In this document: positions 1 to 8,501 of the stretch, one piece after another
How the letters are laid out: each line of letters begins with the position of its first letter
Numbering within the stretch: position 1 is the first letter of the stretch
Origin: Lachnospiraceae bacterium
GTDB lineage: Bacteria; Bacillota; Clostridia; Lachnospirales; Lachnospiraceae
Assembly: GCA_017615545.1 (NCBI GenBank)
Contig: JAFZZY010000056.1
Coordinates: forward strand, 40,289 to 104,288
DNA length: 64,000 nucleotides
Direction of reading: 5' to 3'
Made by a program: the position numbers and the translations under genes
The notes under the pieces: generated by a model
The model's input: only the letters and a program-made list of their open reading frames with translations
The model's database searches: none
What the model was told of the DNA's origin: nothing

Positions 1-1419
1 GTCCTGACGGATGTCCTTGATCGCCTGGCATCGATAGAGGTAGGTCGCGCACTCGAAGTGCAGGTACAGGCTCCGGAAGTCCATGTTGATGGTCCCGACG
101 ACCGCGATCTCATCATCGCACAGGTACTGTTTCGCGTGGATGAAACCGGGCGTGTACTGATATATGCGTACGCCCGCATGAATCAGGCGTTCATAGTAAG
201 ACTGCGTCAGCAGGAAGATACTATTCTTATCCGGAATGCCCGGGGTGATGATGCGAACGTCCACGCCGCGCTTCGCCGCCATGCACAGTTCCCGGTTCAT
301 TTCCTCGCTGATGATCAGGTACGGCGTCGTAATGTATACATGATGCTTCGCCGTCTTGATGATGTTCATGTAAACATTTTCCCCGAGAGGCTCGTGGTCG
401 ATCGGCGTGTCGGAGTACGGCTGCACGTAGGTGTCCTTCTCCTTCGCTTCATAAGCGTACGGCACCAGGTAGTGCGCCACGGACAGGTCCGTCTTCTTGA
501 TGAAATTCCACATTTCGAGGAACATCAGCGTGTGGTTGCGGACCGCATCGCCCTCCAGGCGGATACCGCTGTCCTTCCAGTGTCCGTACGGCGAGTCGAG
601 ATTGAAGTATTCGTCCGCCAGATTAAAGCCGCCGGAGAAACTGATCTCGTTATCGATGACCATGATCTTACGGTGGTCACGATGGTTCATAAATACGTAG
701 ATAAACGGAATGAACGGATTGAAGATACGACACTGGATGCCGTAGCGGTTCATTCGTTTCGCGAAGTCCTTATCGATGAACTTCAGGCTTCCGAAATCGT
801 CGTAGATCATACGGACTTCGACGCCCTGCTTCACCTTGTTGATCAGGATCTCCTCGATCGTCTTCCAGACTTTCGCATTCTGGATGACGAAGTACTCCAG
901 GAAAATGAATTTCTTAGCGCCTCGAAGCGCCGCAAACATATCCTCCAGGACTTCCTCCGCCGGCGAGTAGAACTTGACGTCGGTGTTCTGGTAGGAAGGA
1001 TATGCGCCGTATTGGTCAATGTAATTCATCTGCCGGTGGACGTATCCGGTCTGGTCGTCCTCCGGTGGCAGGCAGCTTTCGTATTCAGCCAGATGGTTGA
1101 GGTACTCTCCCTCCACCTTGATATAGTGTTTTTTCGTCTTTCGGTTGATACTGGTACGGCCAAACATCGCAAACAAACTAAGCCCGAATACGGGGACCGC
1201 CAAAATGACGAACACCCATACCAGACGGTAAGCGATATTATCCCATTTTACCGTGATCCGCAGAGCGATCAAAATAGCCAGTATGTCCAGCAGCAACGAA
1301 AAATAGAAATAGTTGCCTGCCAGAAGACCCGTCGCCCAGATCATAAGCAGAATCTGCAGCAACAAACTGAAACTGGTGTAAAACGCCCTACCGAAAATGA
1401 CCTTCAGTACTTTTTTCAT
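1..1419 (-). CDS. cls: Cardiolipin synthase (3' end cut by window edge)
   Basis: Membrane phospholipase D-type enzyme that would join two phosphatidylglycerol molecules into cardiolipin. The protein begins MKKVLKVIFG, has two hydrophobic N-terminal segments (about residues 12-70), then two HKD catalytic motifs, HRKIMVID with His at about residue 249 and HAKQYLCDD with His at about residue 428. About 473 residues are visible; the family is usually 480-510 residues, so only the last few tens are missing. The start at 1419 has a GAAAGGA ribosome site upstream. A long open frame on the opposite strand is a shadow of this gene. Confidence 0.93.
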   Translation of the reverse strand, partial: MKKVLKVIFGRAFYTSFSLLLQILLMIWATGLLAGNYFYFSLLLDILAILIALRITVKWDNIAYRLVWVFVILAVPVFGLSLFAMFGRTSINRKTKKHYIKVEGEYLNHLAEYESCLPPEDDQTGYVHRQMNYIDQYGAYPSYQNTDVKFYSPAEEVLEDMFAALRGAKKFIFLEYFVIQNAKVWKTIEEILINKVKQGVEVRMIYDDFGSLKFIDKDFAKRMNRYGIQCRIFNPFIPFIYVFMNHRDHRKIMVIDNEISFSGGFNLADEYFNLDSPYGHWKDSGIRLEGDAVRNHTLMFLEMWNFIKKTDLSVAHYLVPYAYEAKEKDTYVQPYSDTPIDHEPLGENVYMNIIKTAKHHVYITTPYLIISEEMNRELCMAAKRGVDVRIITPGIPDKNSIFLLTQSYYERLIHAGVRIYQYTPGFIHAKQYLCDDEIAVVGTINMDFRSLYLHFECATYLYRCQAIKDIRQD

Positions 1420-1524
1420 GGCCTGACCAAAATCCTTTCGGGGCTTGTAGATCCATGCCCCCTTAGCGCACACCACGCCAGTCTTATTCTATCAAAAAAT
1501 CGGGAAAATGGCAAGCATACGACA

Positions 1525-2118
1525 TCAAAACCAGCCAAGGTCGCGATAGATCTTCGCAGCGCCCGGCATTCCGAACATATATGCAGCGATATCGTTGTAT
1601 GCGATGTCGATCAAAATGATCACTCCCAGGGTTACGATGATGCGGGAAAATGCTTTCTCTCCGAGCTTCGACTGAAGGCGATGAAGGCACGGGATGATCA
1701 CGTAAAATAGCAAGAGTCCGGACAGTGCGAATGTCAGGACCGAGCGTAGGCAGATGTATCCGTTTATGTTTCCGAAATTCAATTTTTCGTTCGTGTAATC
1801 CCAGCCCCAGTGGCCTCCATTGACCCGATCCAGAATAAAGCCGGCCGCGTATTCGAGGGCGCCGCAGATCGCGCCGCACAGGATGGCTACCAGCCACGGT
1901 TTTTTCGTAAGCTTCCGGCACATGAAGTACATGAGCAGGCCGCCCAGGCAGTAGATGTCGATCCACGGACCGAAGCAGGAGCCCCGCTTCACGATCCGCC
2001 CGTCGTTGTATAAGTAAAAAAGAGTTTCGTAGACCCAGCCGAAGATGCCGGCACATACGATGATGCCCATCAATAAAACTCCGAGGCGCATGGTCTTGTT
2101 TTCTGTCTTTTGTTTCAT
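1525..2118 (-). CDS. Multi-pass membrane protein, putative ABC-transporter permease family (CmpB-like)
   Basis: A 197-residue integral membrane protein with about five to six hydrophobic segments. Aromatic-rich loop motifs such as GWVYETLFY and GGHWGWDYTNEKLNFGNINGY recall the ABC_trans_CmpB family, whose function is not established. I chose ATG 2118 (MKQKTENK) over a longer frame because AAAGGA lies just upstream. It faces left, about 100 bp from the cls start, and diverges from the TSCPD gene. Its role is unknown; no partner ATPase is adjacent. Confidence 0.7.
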   Translation of the reverse strand: MKQKTENKTMRLGVLLMGIIVCAGIFGWVYETLFYLYNDGRIVKRGSCFGPWIDIYCLGGLLMYFMCRKLTKKPWLVAILCGAICGALEYAAGFILDRVNGGHWGWDYTNEKLNFGNINGYICLRSVLTFALSGLLLFYVIIPCLHRLQSKLGEKAFSRIIVTLGVIILIDIAYNDIAAYMFGMPGAAKIYRDLGWF

Positions 2119-2253
2119 TTCAGTTCCTTTCAAAACAAATCGGGAAGGCTTGCATTTCCCGCGTTCGCACCTATGGATTTTTGTGGATTTCTGTGCTATC
2201 ATGAAGGCACCGGGGCACGCGTTGTGTCCCGATCATTCACTGGGAGGTACGAT

Positions 2254-2520
2254 ATGTATACCTATACTACCAAAGGAACCTGTTCCCGTCAAATACTATT
2301 TGATATCGTCGATGGCAAGGTGACGAACGTTCAGTTTGTCGGCGGTTGCCACGGAAACACCCAGGGCGTTGCTGCCCTCGTGGAAGGCATGGATGCGGAG
2401 GAGGTCATCCGCCGCCTGCAGAAGATCGACTGCAAGGGTCGCGGCACTTCCTGCCCGGATCAGCTCGCGCGCGCCGTGCGCCAGGTCCTGCAGAAGCAGC
2501 AGGCTTCCGAAGAAGCATAA
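2254..2520 (+). CDS. TSCPD domain protein (TIGR03905-like)
   Basis: A small 88-residue protein carrying the eponymous GRGTSCPDQLARA motif near its C-terminus and a GGCHGNTQG motif in the middle. TSCPD domains also occur at the C-terminus of B12-dependent ribonucleotide reductases, but the free-standing small form is common in Clostridia and has no firm function. ATG 2254 is preceded by GGGAGG at 2242-2247. It sits 21 bp before murG on the same strand, so the two are probably co-transcribed. Confidence 0.85.
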   Translation: MYTYTTKGTCSRQILFDIVDGKVTNVQFVGGCHGNTQGVAALVEGMDAEEVIRRLQKIDCKGRGTSCPDQLARAVRQVLQKQQASEEA

Positions 2521-2541
2521 TCCCATCCGGCGAGGTTCATC

Positions 2542-3597
2542 ATGAAAAAGATCGTTCTGACCGGCGGCGGCACCGCCGGACATGTTACTGCAAATATCGC
2601 CCTGCTGCCCGAGCTGCGGGCTCTGGGCTATGAGATCTCCTACATCGGTTCCTACGAAGGAATGGAGAAGGGTCTCATCGAGGCGGAGGGGATCCCGTAC
2701 TATGGCGTGGCGACCGGCAAATTCCGCCGCTACCTGAGCGCGAAGAACCTGACCGACCCGTTCCGCGTCGTGAAGGGATACAATGAGGCGAAAAAACTGA
2801 TGAAGCAGCTCAAGCCCGATGTGGTCTTCTCGAAGGGCGGCTTTGTTGCCGTTCCCGTCGTTCGCGCGGCGAAAAAATATAAGATCCCGGTTATCATCCA
2901 CGAGTCGGATATGACGCCGGGTCTGGCCAATAAACTCTGCATTTCCGCTGCGAAATACATCTGCTGTAATTTCCCGGAGACCGTAGAGCAGCTGAAGAAA
3001 AAGCCGGCCGTCCTGACGGGTAGCCCGATCCGTAAAGAGCTCCTGACCGGTACTCGGGAGGCGGGACTTGCATTTACCGGACTGTCCGGCGCGAAGCCCG
3101 TTCTGCTCATGATCGGCGGCAGCTCCGGCTCCCGCATCATCAACCAGCACCTGCGTGCGTCGCTGGACGACCTGCTCCCGCAGTTCGACATCATCCACCT
3201 GTGCGGTAAGGGAAATCTCGATCCCGAGATCGACCGCGAGGGCTACGTTCAGTACGAGTATATCTCGTCGGAACTCAAAGACCTCTACGCCTGCGCGGAC
3301 GTGATCCTGTCGCGTGCCGGGGCCAATGTCCTCTGCGAGCTTCTCGCGCTTCGGAAACCGCACCTGCTGATCCCGCTGTCGAAGGCAGTCAGCCGCGGCG
3401 ACCAGATCCTGAACGCCGCTTCCTTCCAAAAGCAGGGATTTTCCGAAGTTTTGGAAGAAGAAGCCGTCACCAAAGAGACTCTGGTAACGGCCATCCAAAA
3501 ACTGTATGAAAACCGCCAGACCTATATCGACGCAATGAAAAAGGCCGATATCGGTAACGGTGTCGAGCGCGTGATGGAATTAATCCAGCGCTTCTGA
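2542..3597 (+). CDS. murG: UDP-GlcNAc:lipid I N-acetylglucosaminyltransferase
   Basis: Adds GlcNAc to lipid I at the inner face of the membrane, making lipid II for peptidoglycan. The 351-residue protein has the GT-B fold signature GGGTAGH at residues 8-14, followed by FSKGGFVAVP, IHESDMTPG and MIGGSSGS, all standard for MurG, and a C-terminal UDP-sugar site around LSRAGANVLCELLALRKPHLLIP. It is outside the usual mur cluster here. Its last 18 bases overlap the tail of the HIT gene on the opposite strand, so the transcript must run antisense into that gene before terminating. Confidence 0.93.
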   Translation: MKKIVLTGGGTAGHVTANIALLPELRALGYEISYIGSYEGMEKGLIEAEGIPYYGVATGKFRRYLSAKNLTDPFRVVKGYNEAKKLMKQLKPDVVFSKGGFVAVPVVRAAKKYKIPVIIHESDMTPGLANKLCISAAKYICCNFPETVEQLKKKPAVLTGSPIRKELLTGTREAGLAFTGLSGAKPVLLMIGGSSGSRIINQHLRASLDDLLPQFDIIHLCGKGNLDPEIDREGYVQYEYISSELKDLYACADVILSRAGANVLCELLALRKPHLLIPLSKAVSRGDQILNAASFQKQGFSEVLEEEAVTKETLVTAIQKLYENRQTYIDAMKKADIGNGVERVMELIQRF

Positions 3598-3993
3598 TAT
3601 TTTTTTCTGCATCTCCTTAGCTTCCTCAGGATCTAAGGTTCCCGGATCCCATGCTACGATCTTCGCTCCGTCGTCGTAGCGTGGGATCACGTGCATATGG
3701 AAGTGGAATACCGTCTGGCCGGCCGAAAGTCCGTTGTTCTGTACCAGATTGAAGCCCGTGCAGCCCAGCGCCTTCCTCATGGCTTTACCGATCTTCGCTG
3801 CGACCAAAAGCACCTTTGCGGCGTATTCTTCCGAGATTTCGGTCACGTCCGCGAAATGCTCCTTCGGCAGGATCAGAGCATGGCCCTTCGAAGCAGGACC
3901 CAAGTCAAAGATCACACGAAACATGTCATCCTCATACAATGTCGTGCTCGGGATCTCTCCGTTTGCGATCTTACAAAAAATACAATTCTCCAT
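3580..3993 (-). CDS. HIT family nucleotide-binding protein
   Basis: Histidine-triad hydrolase/transferase acting on nucleotide phosphoramidates or related compounds. Starting at MENCIFCKI the protein is 137 residues, with the catalytic triad HFHMH at residues 97-101 and an N-terminal CxxC (Cys4, Cys7) typical of zinc-binding bacterial HIT proteins. I placed the start at 3993 because GGAGAAC lies directly upstream; an in-frame extension to 4038 would add 15 residues with no homology. The gene ends inside the tail of murG, tail to tail. Confidence 0.92.
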   Translation of the reverse strand: MENCIFCKIANGEIPSTTLYEDDMFRVIFDLGPASKGHALILPKEHFADVTEISEEYAAKVLLVAAKIGKAMRKALGCTGFNLVQNNGLSAGQTVFHFHMHVIPRYDDGAKIVAWDPGTLDPEEAKEMQKKISEALD

Positions 3994-4004
3994 TTCGTTC
4001 TCCG

Positions 4005-4024
4005 GCCCGGTTTCCGGGCTTTTT
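4005..4024 (+). terminator. Probable terminator for the TSCPD-murG transcript
   Basis: GCCCGG-TTT-CCGGGC followed by TTTTT on the plus strand. It lies just beyond the start of the opposite-strand HIT gene, so the murG mRNA would be antisense to the whole HIT coding region. Confidence 0.6.
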
Positions 4025-4072
4025 CCTTTCTTTTTCAAAATGTGCGTTTATGCACGCCCGCCGGGCGCCGGA

Positions 4073-5047
4073 TCACTTAAGATCCTTCGGTTTGTGTGCA
4101 TTGACCTTATCATACAGCAGGGTGCTCGCGATCGTATCCTGATGCGTGATCACGCTGCTTTCGAGCTTTCCGTCGCGGATGCACTGCATCGCTTCCATGA
4201 TCTCATAGACGAAACCATTGACCGTTTCCTCATCTTTAAAATGCTCGACGAGGTTGCGCCGGCTGTCGTACAGGAAGGCTTCGGTCGCGTAGTGCGAGTG
4301 CGGCACGATCAGCATGCCCGCGTCGCCGCAGACGATCAGGCGCTCGTCCAGAACGCTGATGAAACTTGAGTCGAAGGTCGCGATCGTGTCCGGGTAGCGC
4401 ATGACCACGTGGTTCTCGATGTCCACGCCGGTCTCGCTCCAGATAGAGTATTCCTCCACCTGATCGATCGGGATGTCTCCTAGCACGAACGTGGTGATGT
4501 CGTAGCCGTAAACGCCCAGATCGTACGCGGATCCGCCGCCGAGGGCTGCGCTGTAGAAGCGATCCTCCGGATCCTTATTCATCAGATTGGCGATGCCTAA
4601 ATTGGAATACGTCGGTGTGCCGATCTTTCCTTCTTCGACCCACTGTTTTGCTTTTTTAACCGCAGGCAGGAAACGACTCCACATCGCCTCCATCAGAAAC
4701 ACCTTCTTCTCCGCAGCTTTTGCGAGGCCTGCCTTCGCCTGCTCCATGTCGGTGAACATAGGCTTCTCGCACAGGATCGGCACGCCCAGATCCAGGCACA
4801 ACATGACCAGTTCAAAATGCGCATTGGTCGTGACGCCGATGTAGACTGCATCCGGCTTCATCTCCTCGATCATCGTGGTGTAGTCATCATACGCCGCCGG
4901 GATCGCATTGGCCGCGGCAAATGCTTTGGCTCTTTCCATAGACTTGCTGGCGATCGCAACGACTTCTGCGCCTTCGATCCTTGCAACTGCGTCGCAGAAC
5001 TTATTCGAGATACGTCCTGCTCCTAAAACCCCAAATCGAAAACTCAT
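4073..5047 (-). CDS. Gfo/Idh/MocA family NAD(P)-dependent oxidoreductase
   Basis: A 324-residue sugar or cyclitol dehydrogenase-like enzyme. The N-terminus carries the Rossmann motif GVLGAGRIS, and CEKPMFTD is the family's conserved EKP motif. The C-terminal half is the usual GFO_IDH_MocA alpha/beta domain. The substrate cannot be predicted from sequence. ATG 5047 is preceded by AAAGGGGGAAA. It appears to be a single-gene unit between the HIT gene and the rhomboid gene. Confidence 0.88.
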   Translation of the reverse strand: MSFRFGVLGAGRISNKFCDAVARIEGAEVVAIASKSMERAKAFAAANAIPAAYDDYTTMIEEMKPDAVYIGVTTNAHFELVMLCLDLGVPILCEKPMFTDMEQAKAGLAKAAEKKVFLMEAMWSRFLPAVKKAKQWVEEGKIGTPTYSNLGIANLMNKDPEDRFYSAALGGGSAYDLGVYGYDITTFVLGDIPIDQVEEYSIWSETGVDIENHVVMRYPDTIATFDSSFISVLDERLIVCGDAGMLIVPHSHYATEAFLYDSRRNLVEHFKDEETVNGFVYEIMEAMQCIRDGKLESSVITHQDTIASTLLYDKVNAHKPKDLK

Positions 5048-5131
5048 TTGTTTTCCCCCTTTACATTATGTGGAGATGCCGACGCGGCACCTCTTTTTTA
5101 TTTCAGCAACGGTGTGAACCTCACTGTTTTC

Positions 5132-6205
5132 TTATGCTCCCATGCCACCGATCTGTCCGTCGGTCTCATCCGTTCCGGCTTTTATTTTCCTGAGTTTGGG
5201 AATGCCGTACAGCAAAAGCGCGAGGACGATACCCAGCACAGCTCCCGAGGCGTGCGCCATCCAGTTGACCTTCGGATCGTCGATGCCGTTGGACATTACG
5301 ATCGCGAGGAAAATGAGATACCGGAAATAGGGCACTTTCTGCAGGCGCTTCCGATTCAAAAACAGGATGCAGAGCAGGGCGCCACACATGCCGCTGATGG
5401 CGCCGGAGGCGCCCAGGCTGTAGACATTTTCACCATTGTGGATATACAGAGCCAGGCTGATCATGCCCGCGCCGATACCACTTAGCAGATATAAAAGCAC
5501 AAACCGCACCTTTCCGAGCAGAACCTCGAGCGGTTTGCCGACGTACAGTTGTGTGACCATATTGAAGAACAGGTGCTGAAGACTGCCGTGCAGGAAGATA
5601 TGTGTGACCGCCGTCCAGTATTCGCGGTTTTCAAAGAAGGTCCGGGAATGCATGGCGCCGCACTGTTCGAGTGTCCCTATCCCATCTCCGTTTGCGAAGA
5701 TCTTTTGCAGGATGAAGATCACAACACACGACAGGATCAGGCCGACATTGACCGGCGACAACAGGATCTTCAGTTGTTTGAACAGATTCTTCCACGGCGA
5801 TGCCGTCAGGCGCCTCTCAATGATGTCCCGGGCATCCAAAAAAACACCCGGCTGATCGTCGTAGATCATCAGGTTTTTCTTCCGGACGTCCACGATCCAG
5901 AAGGGCACGTCCTCTCCCAGCTTCATCCGGCTCTCCGACGAACTCGCCGTCAGCACGACCAAAAGCCCGAACGTATCCCGCACATACTGCGGATATTTCT
6001 CCGCGATCCGGTCCCCCATCTCCTTTAAGCGGTCACGGGTGAACACCTCTCGCTTCTCGACATTCGATCCGGTATCGTCCAGCAAACATATATAAAACAG
6101 GCCCAGCTTCGTCAGCTTAAACACCACGCTCACGCTATGGTCTTCATTGGCCTCTCCACGCAGATAACCCGCCTCGATCAGGGCATTTTCTAACTTGATC
6201 AGCAA
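5132..6205 (-). CDS. Rhomboid family intramembrane serine protease
   Basis: A 357-residue protein whose C-terminal half (about residues 150-335) is a rhomboid core of six or so membrane segments. It shows HGSLQHLFFNM (residues 206-216), the catalytic serine in GASG (Ser267), and the catalytic histidine in WMAHASG (His318), so it should be active. The first 150 residues are a soluble domain with no motif I recognise, longer than in minimal rhomboids. Substrates are unknown. Confidence 0.9.
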   Translation of the reverse strand: MLIKLENALIEAGYLRGEANEDHSVSVVFKLTKLGLFYICLLDDTGSNVEKREVFTRDRLKEMGDRIAEKYPQYVRDTFGLLVVLTASSSESRMKLGEDVPFWIVDVRKKNLMIYDDQPGVFLDARDIIERRLTASPWKNLFKQLKILLSPVNVGLILSCVVIFILQKIFANGDGIGTLEQCGAMHSRTFFENREYWTAVTHIFLHGSLQHLFFNMVTQLYVGKPLEVLLGKVRFVLLYLLSGIGAGMISLALYIHNGENVYSLGASGAISGMCGALLCILFLNRKRLQKVPYFRYLIFLAIVMSNGIDDPKVNWMAHASGAVLGIVLALLLYGIPKLRKIKAGTDETDGQIGGMGA

Positions 6206-6301
6206 CTTCTTCTTCCTTCATTTCTTCAAAACTGATACAACCAGTATACCCGTTTTTCGGCCAATTTGCAAGACTGCCCGAGGGAGGATAGATCTACCCC
6301 G

Positions 6302-6643
6302 TCACTTTGCATGTTCCAACTTTTCTCGCACGGCATCCATGATAAAACTGTTAAGGCTGATAGAATGTGAAAACGCATACACCGCCGCACATCGATGAAG
6401 TTCGCTGCCTATCCGTATATTCAAACTTCCTCTGAAAGCCACCTCAGGCTCATTCCCACTTTCTGCACACGATTTTAGGTATGCGTCAACCGCATCGTGA
6501 AAATCCTGAACCAATTCTTTTGCATTCGTCCCCTCATATGTGACAAGGGAACGAATCCCTTGGACTTTTCCGAAGAATACACCATCTGCCTCTGAAAATT
6601 CAACACTTCCGATATACCCTTTATATTCCATTGTATTCTTCAT
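6302..6643 (-). CDS. hicB: HicB family antitoxin
   Basis: A 113-residue antitoxin. The N-terminal part has the HicB partial RNase H-like fold (YKGYIGSVEFSEADGVFFG, then a central helix), and the C-terminus SLNIRIGSELHRCAAVYA...SLNSFIMDA is a ribbon-helix-helix DNA-binding segment. It should neutralise HicA and repress the shared promoter. Its start overlaps the hicA stop by 4 bases (ATGA), which suggests translational coupling. Confidence 0.88.
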   Translation of the reverse strand: MKNTMEYKGYIGSVEFSEADGVFFGKVQGIRSLVTYEGTNAKELVQDFHDAVDAYLKSCAESGNEPEVAFRGSLNIRIGSELHRCAAVYAFSHSISLNSFIMDAVREKLEHAK

Positions 6644-6897
6644 ATCAATCCCTCCTGCTCCAAAAATGCAACCAATTCCTTTACTTGGTACTGAAGTAAT
6701 TCTTTCCGCGGATGAGGAGCATGCAGTAAAATCCTTATCCTTCTATCCTCACTGACAAACATTACCCTTGACCCGCTGGTCTTCCCTTTATTCTCACAAT
6801 TAAACGAGAAATGACGTAATAGTTTTTCGGCTTCTTCAAATGTAAAATCTTTAGGTATGGTTTTGATCCTTGCGATCAACTTTTCGATTTGACCCAT
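6640..6897 (-). CDS. hicA: HicA family mRNA interferase toxin
   Basis: An 85-residue double-stranded-RNA-binding-like toxin that would cleave mRNA. The order toxin first, antitoxin second is typical of hicAB. The motif region reads KTSGSRVMFV, followed by ILLHAPHPRKEL. Many HicA toxins have histidine after the Gly-Ser; here it is Arg44, a variant seen in Firmicutes members, so activity needs testing. The start is ATG 6897 (MGQIEK), preceded by AAAGGA. Confidence 0.88.
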   Translation of the reverse strand: MGQIEKLIARIKTIPKDFTFEEAEKLLRHFSFNCENKGKTSGSRVMFVSEDRRIRILLHAPHPRKELLQYQVKELVAFLEQEGLI

Positions 6898-6916
6898 ATT
6901 CAGAATTCCTTTCGTA

Positions 6917-6970
6917 ATTATATCACAACGGCGGCGAATATGCAACTATATTTAGTTGCATATTCACCGC
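6917..6970 (-). promoter_or_regulatory. hicAB promoter with overlapping palindromic operator
   Basis: On the minus strand TTGCAT (6940-6945), a 17-bp spacer and TATAAT (6917-6922) form a good promoter. A perfect inverted repeat, GAATATGCAACTA (6936-6948) and TAGTTGCATATTC (6953-6965), extends with one mismatch to 6931-6970 and covers the -35 box. This is the expected layout for autorepression by HicB. Confidence 0.75.
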
Positions 6971-6974
6971 TCTG

Positions 6975-8486
6975 TTATTGTATTCCATTCTCATAAAAAA
7001 AGTGCAGATCCGCCAGTGCGATCTCATCTCCGGGGGCGAGTTTGACTTCCTGGGATGGAAGCAGGCGGTTTCCATTAATGAACGTTCCGTTTGTACTGTT
7101 CAAGTCGATGATATAGACTCCGTCCGACCGTTGTTCGAGTCTTGCATGCAGGCGGCTGATCAGCGGACTCTTCGGGCAATGATCCGTCGCCCCCTCCAAC
7201 TTGCCGATAATGTATGGGAAATGATCGGGGATGATGTCGGACGTGCGTTCGGGCACGCGGCTTCGCAGGCACCCCTTATCCTTACCCGAGCCTCGGGAGA
7301 ACAACCGCTCCGTCTTAAAATCTGTCGGGATCTCCGTCCATTTTGCGTTGATCGGGTGAGCCATGCGCGTCGAAGTCCGATCATTCTCCATCTCGCCCGG
7401 ATAGAAGTCCCCCTCGGCAGTGTAGTTCTCCTCGAAGTTCAGGATCCCCGTCTCGGTATACTCCTTTGATCCCCGCACCCGTACCTCATTCGTTCCGTTC
7501 TTCTTCAAAATGTACAGCGCGGCCACCTGGCCAACCGCCAGGCAGACCAGGGCGATCCCTCCGGCCGAGATCATCTTCTCCCGCCCGCTCCGTTCCTTTG
7601 CGGTCGACAAATAGATCCCTGTGAGTAATATGGCTCCTGCGACAGAATACAGAAACATCCGAAGATGCAACAAGATCCGCGGCGGCATGCTCTCTGCTAT
7701 CTTTTTGCCGATCTTGGAACGAGCGGTTCCGGTCATCTCATGCTTCTCTTTTGGCGGAGGCAGAAAGCCCAAAACCCGACGTTCATTTCCACCGCTCTCC
7801 CGCGCCCCCCTGCCCTGCTCCGCCACGGGCTCTCCAGCGGTGCGATACACCTCGCGAGGGTCCATTTCAAAGACTTCGATGGGCTTTGCCGGCTCGGGGT
7901 TTACGTATTTAACCTCCGGCGACGGAGAGTCATTGTCCGCTTTGTCTTTCATCGCGATAGCCAGTAGATCTCGGATCCCGCAGGCCTCCTTCCGGCTCTC
8001 CTGGTAGAGGTTGTAGGCCAGCCCGACGCACTCATAATCGTCTCGGGAAATGTGGTCCAACAAATAGCAAAGCAGGCCGGATAACTCCTCGGAAAATGTG
8101 GTCTCTTTTTCAAATCCGAACGCAAAACGGCAGCGGTTCTGCTCCGGCTCGACAAAGATATATTCGGGAGCCAACAAGATCCGGTCCACATCCATCAGAT
8201 ACTGCTCCGCCACCTCGCAGGCCTGCGCGATCCCCTCCAAAAGCCGGCGTATCTGCCAGACATCCATGGTTCGCCGCTCGTAGAGTCGCGACAACGGCTG
8301 CCTGGACGAAATGTCCAAACACAGGACCACATCACTGTCACGCATCTGCATCGTCATCGGGACAAAAGGAGCCAGCACGTTATCGATCACCATTCTGCAC
8401 TGATAATCGACATCGCGCCGATCCTTTTGCACAAGCATCATATACGTGGTTCCGGAGTAGTTGCTCCTCCCGTATTCAACCTTCAT
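6975..8486 (-). CDS. DUF6382 and FHA domain membrane protein of the Tad locus
   Basis: A 503-residue protein in three parts. Residues 1-180 match the DUF6382-type cytoplasmic domain seen next to Tad genes in Clostridia. Two membrane segments lie at about 273-295 and 305-327. Residues 424-500 are an FHA domain with SRLHARLE, DLNSTNGTFING and a terminal LADLHFFY. FHA domains bind phosphothreonine, so this protein may link pilus assembly to a Ser/Thr kinase; that is inference. It is the last gene of the leftward Tad operon. Confidence 0.82.
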   Translation of the reverse strand: MKVEYGRSNYSGTTYMMLVQKDRRDVDYQCRMVIDNVLAPFVPMTMQMRDSDVVLCLDISSRQPLSRLYERRTMDVWQIRRLLEGIAQACEVAEQYLMDVDRILLAPEYIFVEPEQNRCRFAFGFEKETTFSEELSGLLCYLLDHISRDDYECVGLAYNLYQESRKEACGIRDLLAIAMKDKADNDSPSPEVKYVNPEPAKPIEVFEMDPREVYRTAGEPVAEQGRGARESGGNERRVLGFLPPPKEKHEMTGTARSKIGKKIAESMPPRILLHLRMFLYSVAGAILLTGIYLSTAKERSGREKMISAGGIALVCLAVGQVAALYILKKNGTNEVRVRGSKEYTETGILNFEENYTAEGDFYPGEMENDRTSTRMAHPINAKWTEIPTDFKTERLFSRGSGKDKGCLRSRVPERTSDIIPDHFPYIIGKLEGATDHCPKSPLISRLHARLEQRSDGVYIIDLNSTNGTFINGNRLLPSQEVKLAPGDEIALADLHFFYENGIQ

Positions 8487-8501
8487 CTATTCCGATCCTC
8501 C

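Noticed and set aside
58..1710. A 550-codon frame opposite cls
   Set aside because: Shadow of cardiolipin synthase, whose two HKD motifs are clear on the minus strand.
5073..5099. Stem-loop with T-run upstream of the oxidoreductase gene
   Set aside because: The T-run is on the plus strand, where no gene ends nearby; in the leftward direction no T-run follows. I could not assign it a role.
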